64,000 nucleotides of DNA from assembly GCF_000328665.1 (NCBI RefSeq), contig NC_019977.1, forward strand, positions 1,604,011 to 1,668,010, written 5' to 3'. Below are positions 44,243 to 54,430 of this stretch, one piece after another. This DNA comes from Methanomethylovorans hollandica DSM 15978 (GTDB lineage: Archaea; Halobacteriota; Methanosarcinia; Methanosarcinales; Methanosarcinaceae). The notes under the pieces are model-generated. The model ran no database searches, had not been told where the DNA came from, and saw nothing but the letters and a program-made list of their open reading frames with translations. Numbering within the stretch: the first letter of the stretch is position 1; the number at the start of each line of letters is the position of its first letter. Position numbers and translations under genes: made by a program.

Positions 44243-45523
44243 ATGTTAAAAGAGTACATTGACATTGGATATGTTCCTGATGAAACCGATTTTGTATGTG
44301 AATATCATCTGGAACCTGCGCTGCGAGTTAGTTTCGAGGAAGCCTGTAACCATCTGGCCGGAGAATGTTCCATTGGAAAGTGGAGTGATATTGCTCTGCT
44401 GAACCCTAAACTTGCACAGAAATTAAAACCCCATGTGTTCCACATAGATAAAAAGAAACATGTTGTCAGAGTTTCATATCCCCAGGACCTGTTCGAGTTC
44501 TGCTCGGTGTCTCATATCATCAGTACAGTTGCAGGCAGAATACTGAATAGTAATATGATAAGCAGATTAAAGCTGCATGATATTATCTTTCCGCCAGACC
44601 CTGTGAACGAACTCTGGGGACCAAAGTACGGTGTGGGAGGAATAAGAGATCTTACAGGTGTTTATGATCGCCCCCTGGTGAATGCTGCTGTAAGGCCAAA
44701 GGTTGGACTTGATCCGGCAACACATGCAAAGGTCGCATATGATCTTTTTGTAGGGGGCTGTGATATGGTAAAAGACGACGAAAACCTGACCGATCAGAAG
44801 TTCAACAGGTTCGAAAAACGTGCAGAACTCACATTCGAGGCCCGGGAAGATGCAGAAGAGGAAACCGGAGAGAAAAAGATGTATATGTGCAACATCACTG
44901 CTCCCACATGTGAAGAGATGATAAGGAGAGCAAATTTTATAAGCAATATAGGTGGGCATTATGTAATGATAGATGCAGTGCCCACAGGCTGGAGCTCGGT
45001 GCAGACATTGCGTGATGTCACTGAAGAACTCGGACTTGCCATACATGCACAGATTCAGGGACATAATACCTTTACGGGTATGGAAGATCATAGTATCAGC
45101 CTGTATCTGATAACCAAGCTTGCCCGTCTTGCAGGGCTTGACCAGCTTTATATCGGTGACATTGACAAGCATTTCCATGAAAAGAAAAAAGAATTAATGG
45201 CACTGCATGATTGTTGTGTTATGGATAAAGTAAAAGGAAATGAAAAGATGCACATTCTCCCTCAGAACTGGGATGGGATAAAGCCTATGTTCCCTGTTGT
45301 TTCAGGCGGGTACGTACCTGCATTGATACCGGAGCTTATGAATGTATTTGACAAAGATGTTATAATAGATTGCAACAGTGGTATATATTCACATCCAATG
45401 GGCTGCGCTGCCGGTGCAAAATCTTGCCGGCAGGTTATTGAGGCAGTACTTGCCGGCGTGTCTCTGGAAGAATATGCAAAGAGCCATACAGAACTACAAG
45501 CTGCCTTTAACGATAAAGGATGA
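44243..45523 (+). CDS. RuBisCO-like protein with altered active site, 426 aa
   Basis: The fold and length match archaeal form III RuBisCO. The carbamylated Lys and metal ligands are kept (GGCDMVKDDENL: K177, D179, E180), as is SGG at 354-356. By hand alignment with spinach and M. jannaschii RbcL, six other catalytic or substrate residues are changed: T65 is K46, N123 is R99, K175 is R151, H294 is Q270, R295 is I271 and H327 is Y303. The phosphate loop GGG reads NSG (378-380). Carboxylation is therefore doubtful, and an enolase-type or unknown reaction on a sugar phosphate is more likely. It is the first gene of an operon with sua5. Confidence 0.9.
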   Translation: MLKEYIDIGYVPDETDFVCEYHLEPALRVSFEEACNHLAGECSIGKWSDIALLNPKLAQKLKPHVFHIDKKKHVVRVSYPQDLFEFCSVSHIISTVAGRILNSNMISRLKLHDIIFPPDPVNELWGPKYGVGGIRDLTGVYDRPLVNAAVRPKVGLDPATHAKVAYDLFVGGCDMVKDDENLTDQKFNRFEKRAELTFEAREDAEEETGEKKMYMCNITAPTCEEMIRRANFISNIGGHYVMIDAVPTGWSSVQTLRDVTEELGLAIHAQIQGHNTFTGMEDHSISLYLITKLARLAGLDQLYIGDIDKHFHEKKKELMALHDCCVMDKVKGNEKMHILPQNWDGIKPMFPVVSGGYVPALIPELMNVFDKDVIIDCNSGIYSHPMGCAAGAKSCRQVIEAVLAGVSLEEYAKSHTELQAAFNDKG

Positions 45524-45535
45524 TATGATCAAGCG

Positions 45536-46585
45536 ATGAAACACCATACAAAGATCTTTAACATAAATCCTGAGAACTTCTCAGATGTTATAGAAGAATG
45601 TGCTGAAATTATCTGCAGAGGCGGAACTGTGGCCATACCTACGGAAACCGTGTATGGCCTGAGTGCCAACGCACTTGATCCGGTAGCTGTAAACGGAATA
45701 TTCCATGCAAAAGGTCGCCCGGCAGATAATCCGCTGATCGTGCATGTGGCATCTGTGCAACAATTAGACAAATTAGTATTAGAGATCCCTGCAAAGGCTT
45801 TGTCCCTGATGGAGGCTTTCTGGCCCGGACCATTGACACTTATTCTGAAAAGGACTTGTATTGTTCCGGACATAACTACGGGCGGGCTGGATACGGTTGC
45901 TGTGAGAATGCCAGCCGATATTGTAGCACAGGAACTGATACGTGTATCCGGCAAACCTCTGGCAGCACCCAGTGCCAACACTTCAGGCAGACCAAGCCCC
46001 ACCACCGCAGCTCATGTGCTGCATGATCTGGAAGGAAGAATAGATGCAGTGATAGATGCAGGAAATACATGCATAGGAGTGGAATCCACAGTTATCGATA
46101 TGAGCGGAAAGAAACCTGCCATTTTGAGACCTGGATATATACCCGCGAGCAGGATCGAAGAGATCATAGGAGAAGTGGAGATCGGTTATAATGACAATGT
46201 GACAGAAACTGAGGGTGTAATCAGGTCTCCGGGCATGAAATACACACATTATGCTCCAAACGCCACTGTACTGCTTCTGGAAGGGGCCCATGATCTTGTA
46301 CAGGATAAGATCCGCGAAATGTATACTGATTTTACCTGCAGGGGAGCCAGAGTGGGCTTGCTTGTTACCAATGCTGGTCTTTTGTCCCTTACAAACGATA
46401 TGTTCTATCTTGGAAGCAAAGATGAACCTGAAGAAGTAGCCAGAAACCTTTTCCTAGGTTTACGTGCGCTGGATGAAAGAAGAGTGAACATCATACTTGC
46501 AGATGGATCTTTTACTCATGAAGGTGTTGGTGCAGCTGTAATGAACAGGCTGAGGAAAGCCTCTGAAATGATAATCAGACTATAG
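45536..46585 (+). CDS. sua5: Threonylcarbamoyl-AMP synthase Sua5, 349 aa
   Basis: Makes threonylcarbamoyl-AMP for t6A37 of ANN-decoding tRNAs. The YrdC core has TETVYGLSANALDP, FHAKGRPADNPLIVH and SANTSGRPSPTTAAH; the extra Sua5 domain follows from about residue 220, after the linker IRSPGMKYTHYAPNA. It follows the RuBisCO-like gene by 12 nt, so they probably share a transcript, with no obvious shared pathway. Confidence 0.95.
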   Translation: MKHHTKIFNINPENFSDVIEECAEIICRGGTVAIPTETVYGLSANALDPVAVNGIFHAKGRPADNPLIVHVASVQQLDKLVLEIPAKALSLMEAFWPGPLTLILKRTCIVPDITTGGLDTVAVRMPADIVAQELIRVSGKPLAAPSANTSGRPSPTTAAHVLHDLEGRIDAVIDAGNTCIGVESTVIDMSGKKPAILRPGYIPASRIEEIIGEVEIGYNDNVTETEGVIRSPGMKYTHYAPNATVLLLEGAHDLVQDKIREMYTDFTCRGARVGLLVTNAGLLSLTNDMFYLGSKDEPEEVARNLFLGLRALDERRVNIILADGSFTHEGVGAAVMNRLRKASEMIIRL

Positions 46586-46593
46586 GTGTATTT

Positions 46594-46827
46594 ATGAAAC
46601 CATACAAAAAAGACCAATTACATTCAAAGCAACGATACATTGCAATATTGAAAACAAATAAGCAACTTGCCAGGATAAATGTAGTTATATTGTCCCTGGG
46701 CCTGGCATTATCATATCTGGGGAAAGACAATATAGGTAATCCATTGCTCTGGCTGGGGATAATCATTTTCATATACACGATGTCATCTAACCTGATGGTC
46801 CGTCGTTCACTTAAAAAATTGAAATGA
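46594..46827 (+). CDS. Small membrane protein, 77 aa
   Basis: A basic N-terminus (KPYKKDQLHSKQRYIAIL) is followed by two hydrophobic helices (INVVILSLGLALSYL and PLLWLGIIIFIYTM) and a basic tail RRSLKKLK. No family is recognised. It follows sua5 by 8 nt and is probably cotranscribed. Confidence 0.65.
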   Translation: MKPYKKDQLHSKQRYIAILKTNKQLARINVVILSLGLALSYLGKDNIGNPLLWLGIIIFIYTMSSNLMVRRSLKKLK

Positions 46828-46850
46828 CCTGTAAGGTCAAAAGGTCACTT

Positions 46851-47312
46851 TTAAAAAAAACCGGTTGTTTTAAGCATTTTGAATGCCAGATCTGTGACCG
46901 CAAATTTAGCCTTGCTGACAAAACTTACAGGATCAATGGATATGGCTCCGCTTGCACGGGCTTCTTCATAGACAGTAAGCGGGGCTGTAGTTGTGATAAG
47001 GTTTCTGACAGTATCTTCATCGGTAGCGATGATCACAGTAGGATGGTAGTCACTTACATCCTTGACCTTTTCGAATTCTGTCACTCTGCCGTTCTCTGTA
47101 ACTAGCCATACGTTCAGTTCACTTCCATCGTTCATTATAATTCCCGCCAGGATACCTTCGTTCCCAAGGAGAACCTTAATTGAGCCGGGAAGTTCTTCGT
47201 AGTATGCGTTGTATTCCGTAACAGACCTGTCCAGGTCATTGAACAGCTCTGCATTTGCAGTACCCATCGTAATGAACAACAGGATAATTAACATGCATAA
47301 GGTCTTTTTCAT
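46851..47312 (-). CDS. Secreted protein with signal peptide, 153 aa
   Basis: The N-terminus MKKTLCMLIILLFITMGTAN is a clear signal peptide with a likely cleavage after ANA. The mature part is acidic, with strands GSIKVLLGNEGILAGIIMND and a region TTAPLTVYEEARASGAISID that I associate with an uncharacterised archaeal family. A TATA box TATACTAG on the minus strand lies at about 47374-47382. The function is unknown. Confidence 0.7.
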   Translation of the reverse strand: MKKTLCMLIILLFITMGTANAELFNDLDRSVTEYNAYYEELPGSIKVLLGNEGILAGIIMNDGSELNVWLVTENGRVTEFEKVKDVSDYHPTVIIATDEDTVRNLITTTAPLTVYEEARASGAISIDPVSFVSKAKFAVTDLAFKMLKTTGFF

Positions 47313-47424
47313 ACCGTACCTCTTTTTTGTCCATTCAGCAGGAGTTTTTCCGTTAATCCTTGTTTTCTTTTTCTAGTATAAAGCCTTGTTCGTCTTAAAA
47401 AGAACAATTTATTGATATTTCGGG

Positions 47425-47435
47425 CATATATATAT
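47425..47435 (+). promoter_or_regulatory. TATA box upstream of polC
   Basis: CATATATATAT at 47425-47435 is a good TATA element. It lies about 105 nt upstream of the ATG of the polymerase gene, leaving an expected leader of about 80 nt. Confidence 0.4.
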
Positions 47436-47539
47436 GTCCTCTGTCCTGAGATTGTTTTTTATATCGTGGTGTAATTAAGATATTGCTGTAAAGTATCTTT
47501 ATTATTTTCCTTTACACGTACTCACTTCGAGGTTTCCGG

Positions 47540-50500
47540 ATGGGAGAGATAATTGCAAGTGAATCAATGTGGGAGTACTTCCACTGGCTTGAAGCAAAGC
47601 TGAAACAGGAAATGGACATAGCTAACAAGGCCAGAGAACGAGGGCGTGATCCAAAGCCCTTTGTGGAGATACCACTTGCAAAGGACCTGGCTGATCGGGT
47701 AGAGAACCTCATCGGCGTACAGGGTGTAGCTCAGCGTATCAGGGAACTGGAAACGACCATGTCCCGTGAGGAAGCTGCACTTGCTCTCGGAAGAGATGTG
47801 GCTGTAGGTACTGTTGGTAATTTTGAAGACAGGAAAAAAGCCATAGAGGCTGCTATCCGGGTATCCATGGCAGTGATTACGGAAGGTGTGGTGGCAGCCC
47901 CCATTGAAGGTATTGATAGGGTAGACCTGGGGAAGAACGATGACGGTACGGAGTATATCCGCATCCTGTATGCCGGTCCCATACGTAGTGCAGGTGGTAC
48001 TGCCCAGGCCCTTTCTGTGCTGGTAGGCGATTATGTCCGCAGGAGCGTAGGCATCGACAGATACAAGCCACGAAAAGAAGAGGTAGAACGATATGTTGAG
48101 GAAATATTGCTTTACAGAAGGGTGGCAAACTTGCAATACACGCCTTCGGAATCAGAGATCAAGCTGATAGTAGAGAACTGTCCCATTTGCATAGATGGTG
48201 AGCCCACCGAAGAAGAGGAAGTTGAGGGGCACAGGAATCTGGAGAGAGTAGAAACAAATCGTGTCAGAGGAGGCATGGCCCTTGTGCTTGCAGAGGGACT
48301 GGCCCTGAAAGCCCCAAAGGTCCTGAAACACGTAAAAAAGCTACAGATGGATGGATGGGACTGGCTGGAAACCCTCATAGCAGGTACCAAGATCAGTGGG
48401 AGTGAAGAGGAACAAACTGCAGGTGTAAAGCCCAAAGATAAATATCTGAGAGATCTTATAGCCGGAAGACCGGTATTCTCCCATCCTTCAAGGCCTGGGG
48501 GGTTCAGGCTAAGGTATGGAAGGTCCCGTAATACTTCTTTTGCTGCTGCTGGCATCAATCCGGCCAGTATGGTGATCCTGGATGATTTCATTGCTCCCGG
48601 CACTCAGCTTAAAGTGGAAAGGCCTGGGAAAGCTGCAGGTATGGCTCCTGTAGATTCCATAGAAGGCCCCACAGTAAGGCTGAGATGCGGTGATGTTGTC
48701 AGGATCGACGATGTAGAAGAAGCTCATAGATTGCACCCGGAAGTTGAATATATCATCGATATAGGTGAAATATTGATCAATTATGGTGACTTTCTTGAAA
48801 ATAACCATGTATTGATACCTTCACCATATTGTTTTGAGTGGTGGTTACAGGATTATTCTCTTGCTACCGCTGAAGACGGATCAGCTAAGCCGGAACTGAA
48901 GCATCCCTCCCAGGAAGCTGCCCTGGAAATGTGTGAGAAACACAACGTCCCTCTTCATCCCGATTTCACTTACTTGTGGCATGATATAACTGCTAATGAA
49001 TTTGTAAGATTAGCAGAGTTCATCGAAGAACATGGGTCTTTGAATAAAGCGTGCTCGGTTTTATCGTTGCCCCTTAAAGAAAGTGCTGATAGTGGGATAA
49101 AGGTCATTCTTGAAAACATGCTGGTCATGCACAGGGTACTTGAAGGAAATATCCTGATCATGCAGCCTCTTCCTCTGATCCGCTGCCTGGGCCTGGGAGC
49201 TAAACTTCACAGAAGGTGGTCAGTTCTTGAAGCAGAGACAGGCCTTGAAGCTGTCAATGTGGTCAGTGGACTGCTTGTGCGGGCACGTGCTCCTTCCAGG
49301 ATCGGGGCACGCATGGGAAGACCTGAAAAATCGGACAGGAGAATGATGTCACCTGCACCACATGCACTGTTCCCTATTGGGGAAACCGGTGGAAATACCC
49401 GTAAGCTTGAGGATGCTGCCAGCTACAAGGAATCTGTAAACGGAAAAGTGGGGCTTATACGAGTGGAGATCGGCTCAAGGATATGTCCTGCATGTGGCAT
49501 GGACTCTTACGAGTTCAGATGTGAATGTGGTGAATTTACCGTTCCCAAGCTTTCCTGTCCGAGGTGCGGCATTTCGGTTAACAGAGAAACATGCCCTAAA
49601 TGCGGGGTGAACACTACATGTGCCCGCATGCAGCAACTGGATTTCAAGAAAATATATCAGCGGGCCTTTGAGAAACTTGGTGAACGTGAATCGAATATTG
49701 ATGCCATCAAAGGTGTCAAAAGGATGATGTCTCGCAATATGACCCCGGAACCTCTTGAAAAAGGCATTCTGCGTGCCAAGCATGAATTGTATACTTTTAA
49801 GGACGGTACTGTAAGATATGATATGTCGGATATACCTCTTACACACATAAGAGCGGATGAGCTGGGCGTACAAGTGGAAAAACTGCTGGAAATAGGTTAT
49901 TCAGAAGATGTATATGGAAAACCACTTATCAGCGGAGATCAGGTGGTATGCCTTAAAGTTCAGGATATTGTCGTTTCATATGATTGTGCTGGATATCTTT
50001 TAAAAATAAGCCGATATGTAGACGATCTTTTATCCCAGTATTACCATCTTGAACCTTATTATAATGCTCAGAGCATCGAGGACCTTGTGGGCACACTTGT
50101 CATGGGGCTTGCACCCCATACATCCGCAGGTGTTCTGGGGAGACTTGTGGGTTTCACCAGGGCTGCGGTGGGTTATGCTCATCCTTTCTTCCATGCGGCA
50201 AAAAGACGTAACTGCGACGGTGATGAGGATTGTGTAATGCTGCTCATGGATGGACTTATCAATTTCTCAAGGGAATATCTGCCGGACAGAAGAGGTGGAA
50301 AGATGGACGCACCGCTTGTACTTACCACTCTCCTGGACCCGAGCGAGGTGGACAAGGAAGCTCACAATATAGATGTATGTGCCCATTATCCTCCTGAGTT
50401 CTATGAAGCTACTTTGGAATACACGAACCCAAAGGAACTGGAAAGTAAAATGGACCTTGTCAGCAGTCGCCTGGGTACTCCCCTGCAGTACGACCATTTC

Positions 50501-50965
50501 ATGTTTACCCATGATACTTCTGACATAGCTGGAGGGCCGCCTGTAAGTGCTTATAAGACCCTTGGCAGCATGGTCGAAAAAATGGATGCTCAGCTGGCCC
50601 TGGCAGATAAGATAAGGGCTGTTGATGCATCTGATGTTGCTGAAAGGGTTCTGGTGTCGCATTTCCTGCCGGACCTGTTTGGCAATCTGAGGGCCTTTTC
50701 CAGGCAGAGCACACGTTGCATCAAGTGCGAGGGAAAATTCCGAAGGCCACCACTTACAGGTGTATGTCCTAAATGCGGAGGCCGTGTAATATTGACAGTG
50801 CATGAAGGCTCTGTGAAAAAATATCTGGAAGTGTCTAAAAAGGTAGCTATAGATTACAATGTTTCAGCTTATACCAAACAGCGTATTGAACTTGTAGGCC
50901 TTGATATTAAGTCTCTCTTTAATAATGACAAATCAAAGCAGACAGGTCTTTCAGAGTTTATGTGA
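47540..50965 (+). CDS. polC: DNA polymerase D (PolD) large subunit DP2, 1141 aa
   Basis: Catalytic subunit of the archaeal replicative D-family polymerase. The N-terminal domain shows [20 protein letters not shown] and [20 protein letters not shown]; the catalytic region near residues 890-900 has [17 protein letters not shown]. Zinc clusters are seen at about 649-689 (CPACG to CPKCG) and 1060-1077 (CIKC, CPKCGG). Length is normal and no intein interrupts the catalytic motifs, unlike in several euryarchaea. A GAGG box precedes the ATG. The next gene, mmp10, is convergent. Confidence 0.97.
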   Translation: MGEIIASESMWEYFHWLEAKLKQEMDIANKARERGRDPKPFVEIPLAKDLADRVENLIGVQGVAQRIRELETTMSREEAALALGRDVAVGTVGNFEDRKKAIEAAIRVSMAVITEGVVAAPIEGIDRVDLGKNDDGTEYIRILYAGPIRSAGGTAQALSVLVGDYVRRSVGIDRYKPRKEEVERYVEEILLYRRVANLQYTPSESEIKLIVENCPICIDGEPTEEEEVEGHRNLERVETNRVRGGMALVLAEGLALKAPKVLKHVKKLQMDGWDWLETLIAGTKISGSEEEQTAGVKPKDKYLRDLIAGRPVFSHPSRPGGFRLRYGRSRNTSFAAAGINPASMVILDDFIAPGTQLKVERPGKAAGMAPVDSIEGPTVRLRCGDVVRIDDVEEAHRLHPEVEYIIDIGEILINYGDFLENNHVLIPSPYCFEWWLQDYSLATAEDGSAKPELKHPSQEAALEMCEKHNVPLHPDFTYLWHDITANEFVRLAEFIEEHGSLNKACSVLSLPLKESADSGIKVILENMLVMHRVLEGNILIMQPLPLIRCLGLGAKLHRRWSVLEAETGLEAVNVVSGLLVRARAPSRIGARMGRPEKSDRRMMSPAPHALFPIGETGGNTRKLEDAASYKESVNGKVGLIRVEIGSRICPACGMDSYEFRCECGEFTVPKLSCPRCGISVNRETCPKCGVNTTCARMQQLDFKKIYQRAFEKLGERESNIDAIKGVKRMMSRNMTPEPLEKGILRAKHELYTFKDGTVRYDMSDIPLTHIRADELGVQVEKLLEIGYSEDVYGKPLISGDQVVCLKVQDIVVSYDCAGYLLKISRYVDDLLSQYYHLEPYYNAQSIEDLVGTLVMGLAPHTSAGVLGRLVGFTRAAVGYAHPFFHAAKRRNCDGDEDCVMLLMDGLINFSREYLPDRRGGKMDAPLVLTTLLDPSEVDKEAHNIDVCAHYPPEFYEATLEYTNPKELESKMDLVSSRLGTPLQYDHFMFTHDTSDIAGGPPVSAYKTLGSMVEKMDAQLALADKIRAVDASDVAERVLVSHFLPDLFGNLRAFSRQSTRCIKCEGKFRRPPLTGVCPKCGGRVILTVHEGSVKKYLEVSKKVAIDYNVSAYTKQRIELVGLDIKSLFNNDKSKQTGLSEFM

Positions 50966-50969
50966 AAAA

Positions 50970-52202
50970 TTATTTGATCGGCAGACCAAAGGCATTTATC
51001 TGGTTGATCAGCTCTGTGAACTGTTCGACCTCAAAGGCTATCACTGCTTCCCGGGTCATGCTTATGGACATTTCCCCGTCATAGCTGAGCATCTCGGGCC
51101 CTCTGCGCACGAACCTGTCAATGCCGTCCCTGGATAATGCTGCCTTTGCTTCAGGATCATGTACGAATGCCCTTCCCGGGATAAGGACTGTTTCTTTGAC
51201 ATTCCCCAGGTCAAGATCATTAAGGTCTTCTATGGTTATAAGGCAACCAATATCCTTGTTAACAGGTACCACGTTCACAAAGCTCCCCAGCCTGTCAAAG
51301 ATCTCTGCAAGTCTTGAAACTGCTGCTTTACTGGTGATAAGTGTTGCCTGCTTTCTTATTTCAGGAAGCTGGGACATGGCCTGCTCATCATTGCGCAGTG
51401 CAAAGGGGCAGCCTATGAGGGGGTCTTCCAGAGGAGTTCCGGTTATCCTCATGCTATATCTTGAAGCAGCTTCCATGACAATGTTCGTGAATTCATCTAT
51501 TGTATGCGTCTTGAAACCGTCCAGTACAGGGCCATTACCCAAAATAAGTCCTTCTTCCCTGCAGTTTGCAAAACGCATGAGTATGGCACCTTTTGCCCCC
51601 ATGTCCTGCAGATCTGCAAGTGTTTTCCATAACTCTTCGCCGTCATTTACACCGGGTATGAGCACAATGGCAGCATAGACATCACAATGCCTGCTGAAAT
51701 CCTTCAGCACCTGCAGGGATGCTTTAGGGTTGGGATCACGCATATGATCTGCCCGAAGTTGTGGGTCTGTAGAAAAGACAGTAAAGGACACTTCTGCAAC
51801 ACCATGTTGTATAAAGAACTCTGCATCATTTGGAGAATTGAAACCTTTGCCGCTGGTGTAGCCCAGATGAATTGGTTTTCTAAGCTGGGAAAGAACAGCT
51901 ACGAGATCTCGCAATTGAGGATAGCAGCTTACATCACCTCCTCCGCTAATGGTGATCTTTTCTATCTCGTTGGCTCTGAACCTGATGCTGTCTGACAGGC
52001 TGTGAAGAACAAACTGCATGGGTTTAAAACCAGTGTATGATTCCCTCACTCCTCTGGTACAGTAATCACACCCTTTATGAAAAGGAAAACAATATTTGCA
52101 CCCGAAGGGTGGTATCTCTTTTACTTTTTTAAAGTAACAATATGTGCAGAACCCATTGCAGTCTATGCCCGGACTGCCACCAACATCGGCTACAATTTCC
52201 AT
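50970..52202 (-). CDS. mmp10: Methanogenesis marker protein 10 (radical SAM arginine methyltransferase for McrA), 410 aa
   Basis: Radical SAM protein that installs 5-methylarginine in McrA. The iron-sulphur motif CNGFCTYC lies at residues 15-22, and a second Cys group follows in [19 protein letters not shown] (about 33-51). [17 protein letters not shown] is the SAM-binding GGE-like motif. The gene is divergent from mcrB across a 400-nt region; the target Arg is present in the McrA encoded nearby. Confidence 0.95.
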   Translation of the reverse strand: MEIVADVGGSPGIDCNGFCTYCYFKKVKEIPPFGCKYCFPFHKGCDYCTRGVRESYTGFKPMQFVLHSLSDSIRFRANEIEKITISGGGDVSCYPQLRDLVAVLSQLRKPIHLGYTSGKGFNSPNDAEFFIQHGVAEVSFTVFSTDPQLRADHMRDPNPKASLQVLKDFSRHCDVYAAIVLIPGVNDGEELWKTLADLQDMGAKGAILMRFANCREEGLILGNGPVLDGFKTHTIDEFTNIVMEAASRYSMRITGTPLEDPLIGCPFALRNDEQAMSQLPEIRKQATLITSKAAVSRLAEIFDRLGSFVNVVPVNKDIGCLITIEDLNDLDLGNVKETVLIPGRAFVHDPEAKAALSRDGIDRFVRRGPEMLSYDGEMSISMTREAVIAFEVEQFTELINQINAFGLPIK

Positions 52203-52600
52203 TTGTATCGTGTGATACCATATGTATTACTTAAATCTTTGTAATGCACGAGAAGCATATGTTCATATAACACGTGCACAAAAGCAAATATATACATAAA
52301 AGTTTATTAATATTATTTTGTATGAAAAATAAAAGTAAATTTACGCAGGATATACATTTAGAAGGCACTTTAAGTGTTACTCTAAAAGCCAATTTAATAT
52401 AATAAATATAATATATAGTACTTACCCTGAAATTGAATGCAGAGAGAATATTGATGCAAAAGGTTTAAAACCTAATTAATCTTAATTAGCGGATATTCCA
52501 ATGGAAAATATCGTATCTTTTAACGATTGTACAGATTTTTTATTAACACTCTATCTGTACACTTTCCATAATGGATCTTAACAAATAGGAGGAAATATAC
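52203..52600. promoter_or_regulatory. Divergent mmp10/mcr control region with structured mcr leader
   Basis: AT-rich TATA-like sequence for mcr spans 52393-52418 (TTTAATATAATAAATATAAT and on), suggesting a start near 52440 and a leader of about 160 nt. Leader repeats: AGGTTTAAAACCT (52461-52473), CTAATTAATCTTAATTAG (52472-52489), GATATTCC/GGAAAATATC (52492-52512) and a 9-bp stem TGTACAGAT/ATCTGTACA (52528-52536 with 52553-52561). The AGGAGG box (52587-52592) lies 8 nt before the GTG of mcrB. For mmp10 a TATA-like GATTTAAGT lies near 52232-52240 and a small repeat GTATCGTGTGATAC at 52205-52218. Confidence 0.55.
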
Positions 52601-53902
52601 GTGTCTGATAAAATAGACATTTACGACGACAAAGGTAAGCTGTTGGAAAGCGGCGTCGATCTTATGGACATTGCGCCAACAAGAAACGCAGCCATACAGA
52701 AAATCGTCAAAGACACCAAGAGGACTGTTGCAGTTAACCTTGCAGGTATCGAGAATGCTCTTGCCAGTGGTAAAATGGGTGGCGCTGGTCGCCGTATCCT
52801 TGGCAGAGAACTTAAATATGACATCGTTGCAAACGCCAGTGCCATACAGGACTCTGTTGCAAAATTGATCCAGGTCAACAAAGACGATGACACCAATGTA
52901 CAAGTACTTGCTGGCGGAAAGCAGTTACGTGTGCAGGTTCCATCCCTTAGGACTGCAATTGGTGCAGACTATGTTTCAGCAAGCACAGTAGGCGCAGCAG
53001 CCGTGGTACAGACCATCATCGACATGTACAAGGTAGACATGTTCGACGCACCTATCGTTAAGGGTGCTGTATGGGGAAGCTACCCACAGACAATGGACAT
53101 GATGGGCAGCAACGTTGCATCCATCCTCAGTATCCCACAGAACAACGAAGGTCTGGGTTACTCTCTGAGGAACATCACCACCAATCACATTGCAGCCATC
53201 ACTGGCAAGAGGGCCATGAACTCTGCAGCACTCTCATCCATCTTCGAGCAGGTAAGCATGTACGAGATGGGTAACTCAGTGGGCTTGTTCGAGAGGCACC
53301 AGCTTCTGGGTCTTGCATACCAGGGACTGAACGCTAACAACATGGTATGTGACATTGTCACCAAGAACAAGACCGGTACTATCGGTACTGTAGTGGAATC
53401 AACAGTTGAGAGAGCTATCGAGGACGGCGTCATTGCAGTTGACAAGAAAGCACCATCCGGATACAACTTCTACAAGGCAAATGATGTCTCCAAGTGGAAC
53501 GCATATGCAGCAGCAGGTATGCTTGCAGCCACCATGGTGAACTGTGGTGCAGGAAGAGCAGCACAGAACGTTTCTTCAACCATCCTGTACTTCAATGACA
53601 TCCTGGAAAAAGAGACAGGACTTCCAGGCTGTGACATGGGAAGAGCTCAGGGTACTGCAGTCGGATTCTCCTTCTTCAGCCACTCAATCTACGGTGGAGG
53701 CGGACCAGGCATCTTCAACGGTAACCACGTAGTTACCAGGCACTCCAGAGGATTCGCAATTCCTTGTGTATGTGCAGCATGTTCACTTGACACAGGCACC
53801 CAGATGTTCACTATTGAGAAGACATCCTCACTTGTGGGCAACGTGTTCGGTTCAATACCAGAATTCAAGGAACCGATCAAGGCAGTTGCAGGAGCGCTCT
53901 AA
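52601..53902 (+). CDS. mcrB: Methyl-coenzyme M reductase subunit beta, 433 aa
   Basis: Beta subunit of the enzyme that releases methane from methyl-CoM and CoB. The sequence begins SDKIDIYDDKGKLLESGVDL; the C-terminal part has SFFSHSIYGGGGPGIFNGNH near the active site. The start is GTG with an ideal AGGAGG box. It is the first gene of mcrBDCGA and is rich in preferred codons, as expected for one of the most abundant proteins of a methanogen. Confidence 0.98.
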   Translation: MSDKIDIYDDKGKLLESGVDLMDIAPTRNAAIQKIVKDTKRTVAVNLAGIENALASGKMGGAGRRILGRELKYDIVANASAIQDSVAKLIQVNKDDDTNVQVLAGGKQLRVQVPSLRTAIGADYVSASTVGAAAVVQTIIDMYKVDMFDAPIVKGAVWGSYPQTMDMMGSNVASILSIPQNNEGLGYSLRNITTNHIAAITGKRAMNSAALSSIFEQVSMYEMGNSVGLFERHQLLGLAYQGLNANNMVCDIVTKNKTGTIGTVVESTVERAIEDGVIAVDKKAPSGYNFYKANDVSKWNAYAAAGMLAATMVNCGAGRAAQNVSSTILYFNDILEKETGLPGCDMGRAQGTAVGFSFFSHSIYGGGGPGIFNGNHVVTRHSRGFAIPCVCAACSLDTGTQMFTIEKTSSLVGNVFGSIPEFKEPIKAVAGAL

Positions 53903-53944
53903 ATCCATTAATATCCTATGTCATGGTATCAAAGGTAATCACAG

Positions 53945-54430
53945 ATGTCAAATATGTCCTCAGACACAACAAAGCATTTGCAGCTTGAAATAGTTCCTCA
54001 GCGTTTGCTCAGGCCCGAAACTGCCCAGGATCTCCTTAATAAGATCCTGGACCTGGAAGGAGTCATAAGGCTGTTTATTCACGGCCCGAGATTGCCCGGA
54101 ACAGTACCATATGGTCCTGCAAAGGGAACCGCCCTGGTCCATGATTCCAGACGCCTTATAGAAATAGAAGGCAAGGCAGTGGAATTGATGGTCAGTGTAG
54201 GTAGCATCCGTCTGGAAGTGACAGATGCCGACGTGAAAGAACAGGTGCATGAGATATGCGAGAAGATACTTCCGTTCCCCTTTGAGTTCAGAGAGGGTAA
54301 TTTCATGCTAAGAAGGCAGACTGTTTCAGGTTATGCAAGGTTCGGACCTGATCAGGACCCCCTTCTGGTGGGTATGACCGATCCGAAAGGCAAACTGAAA
54401 GACCAGGTATGTTTCATCAAAGATGAGTGA
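53945..54430 (+). CDS. mcrD: Methyl-coenzyme M reductase operon protein D, 161 aa
   Basis: Not part of the mature enzyme; McrD binds Mcr and is thought to help assembly or activation. The sequence LQLEIVPQRLLRPETAQDLL and IRLFIHGPRLPGTVPYGPAK are typical. It overlaps mcrC by 8 nt. Confidence 0.96.
   Translation: MSNMSSDTTKHLQLEIVPQRLLRPETAQDLLNKILDLEGVIRLFIHGPRLPGTVPYGPAKGTALVHDSRRLIEIEGKAVELMVSVGSIRLEVTDADVKEQVHEICEKILPFPFEFREGNFMLRRQTVSGYARFGPDQDPLLVGMTDPKGKLKDQVCFIKDE

Noticed and set aside
44243-45523. Functional form III RuBisCO
   Set aside because: Six catalytic or substrate-binding residues are replaced, so the plain enzyme name would mislead.
47564-48136. A 190-codon minus-strand reading frame
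   Set aside because: It is a shadow inside polC with atypical composition.
47540-50965. Intein in PolD large subunit
   Set aside because: Length is 1141 aa and the catalytic motif NCDGDED is uninterrupted.
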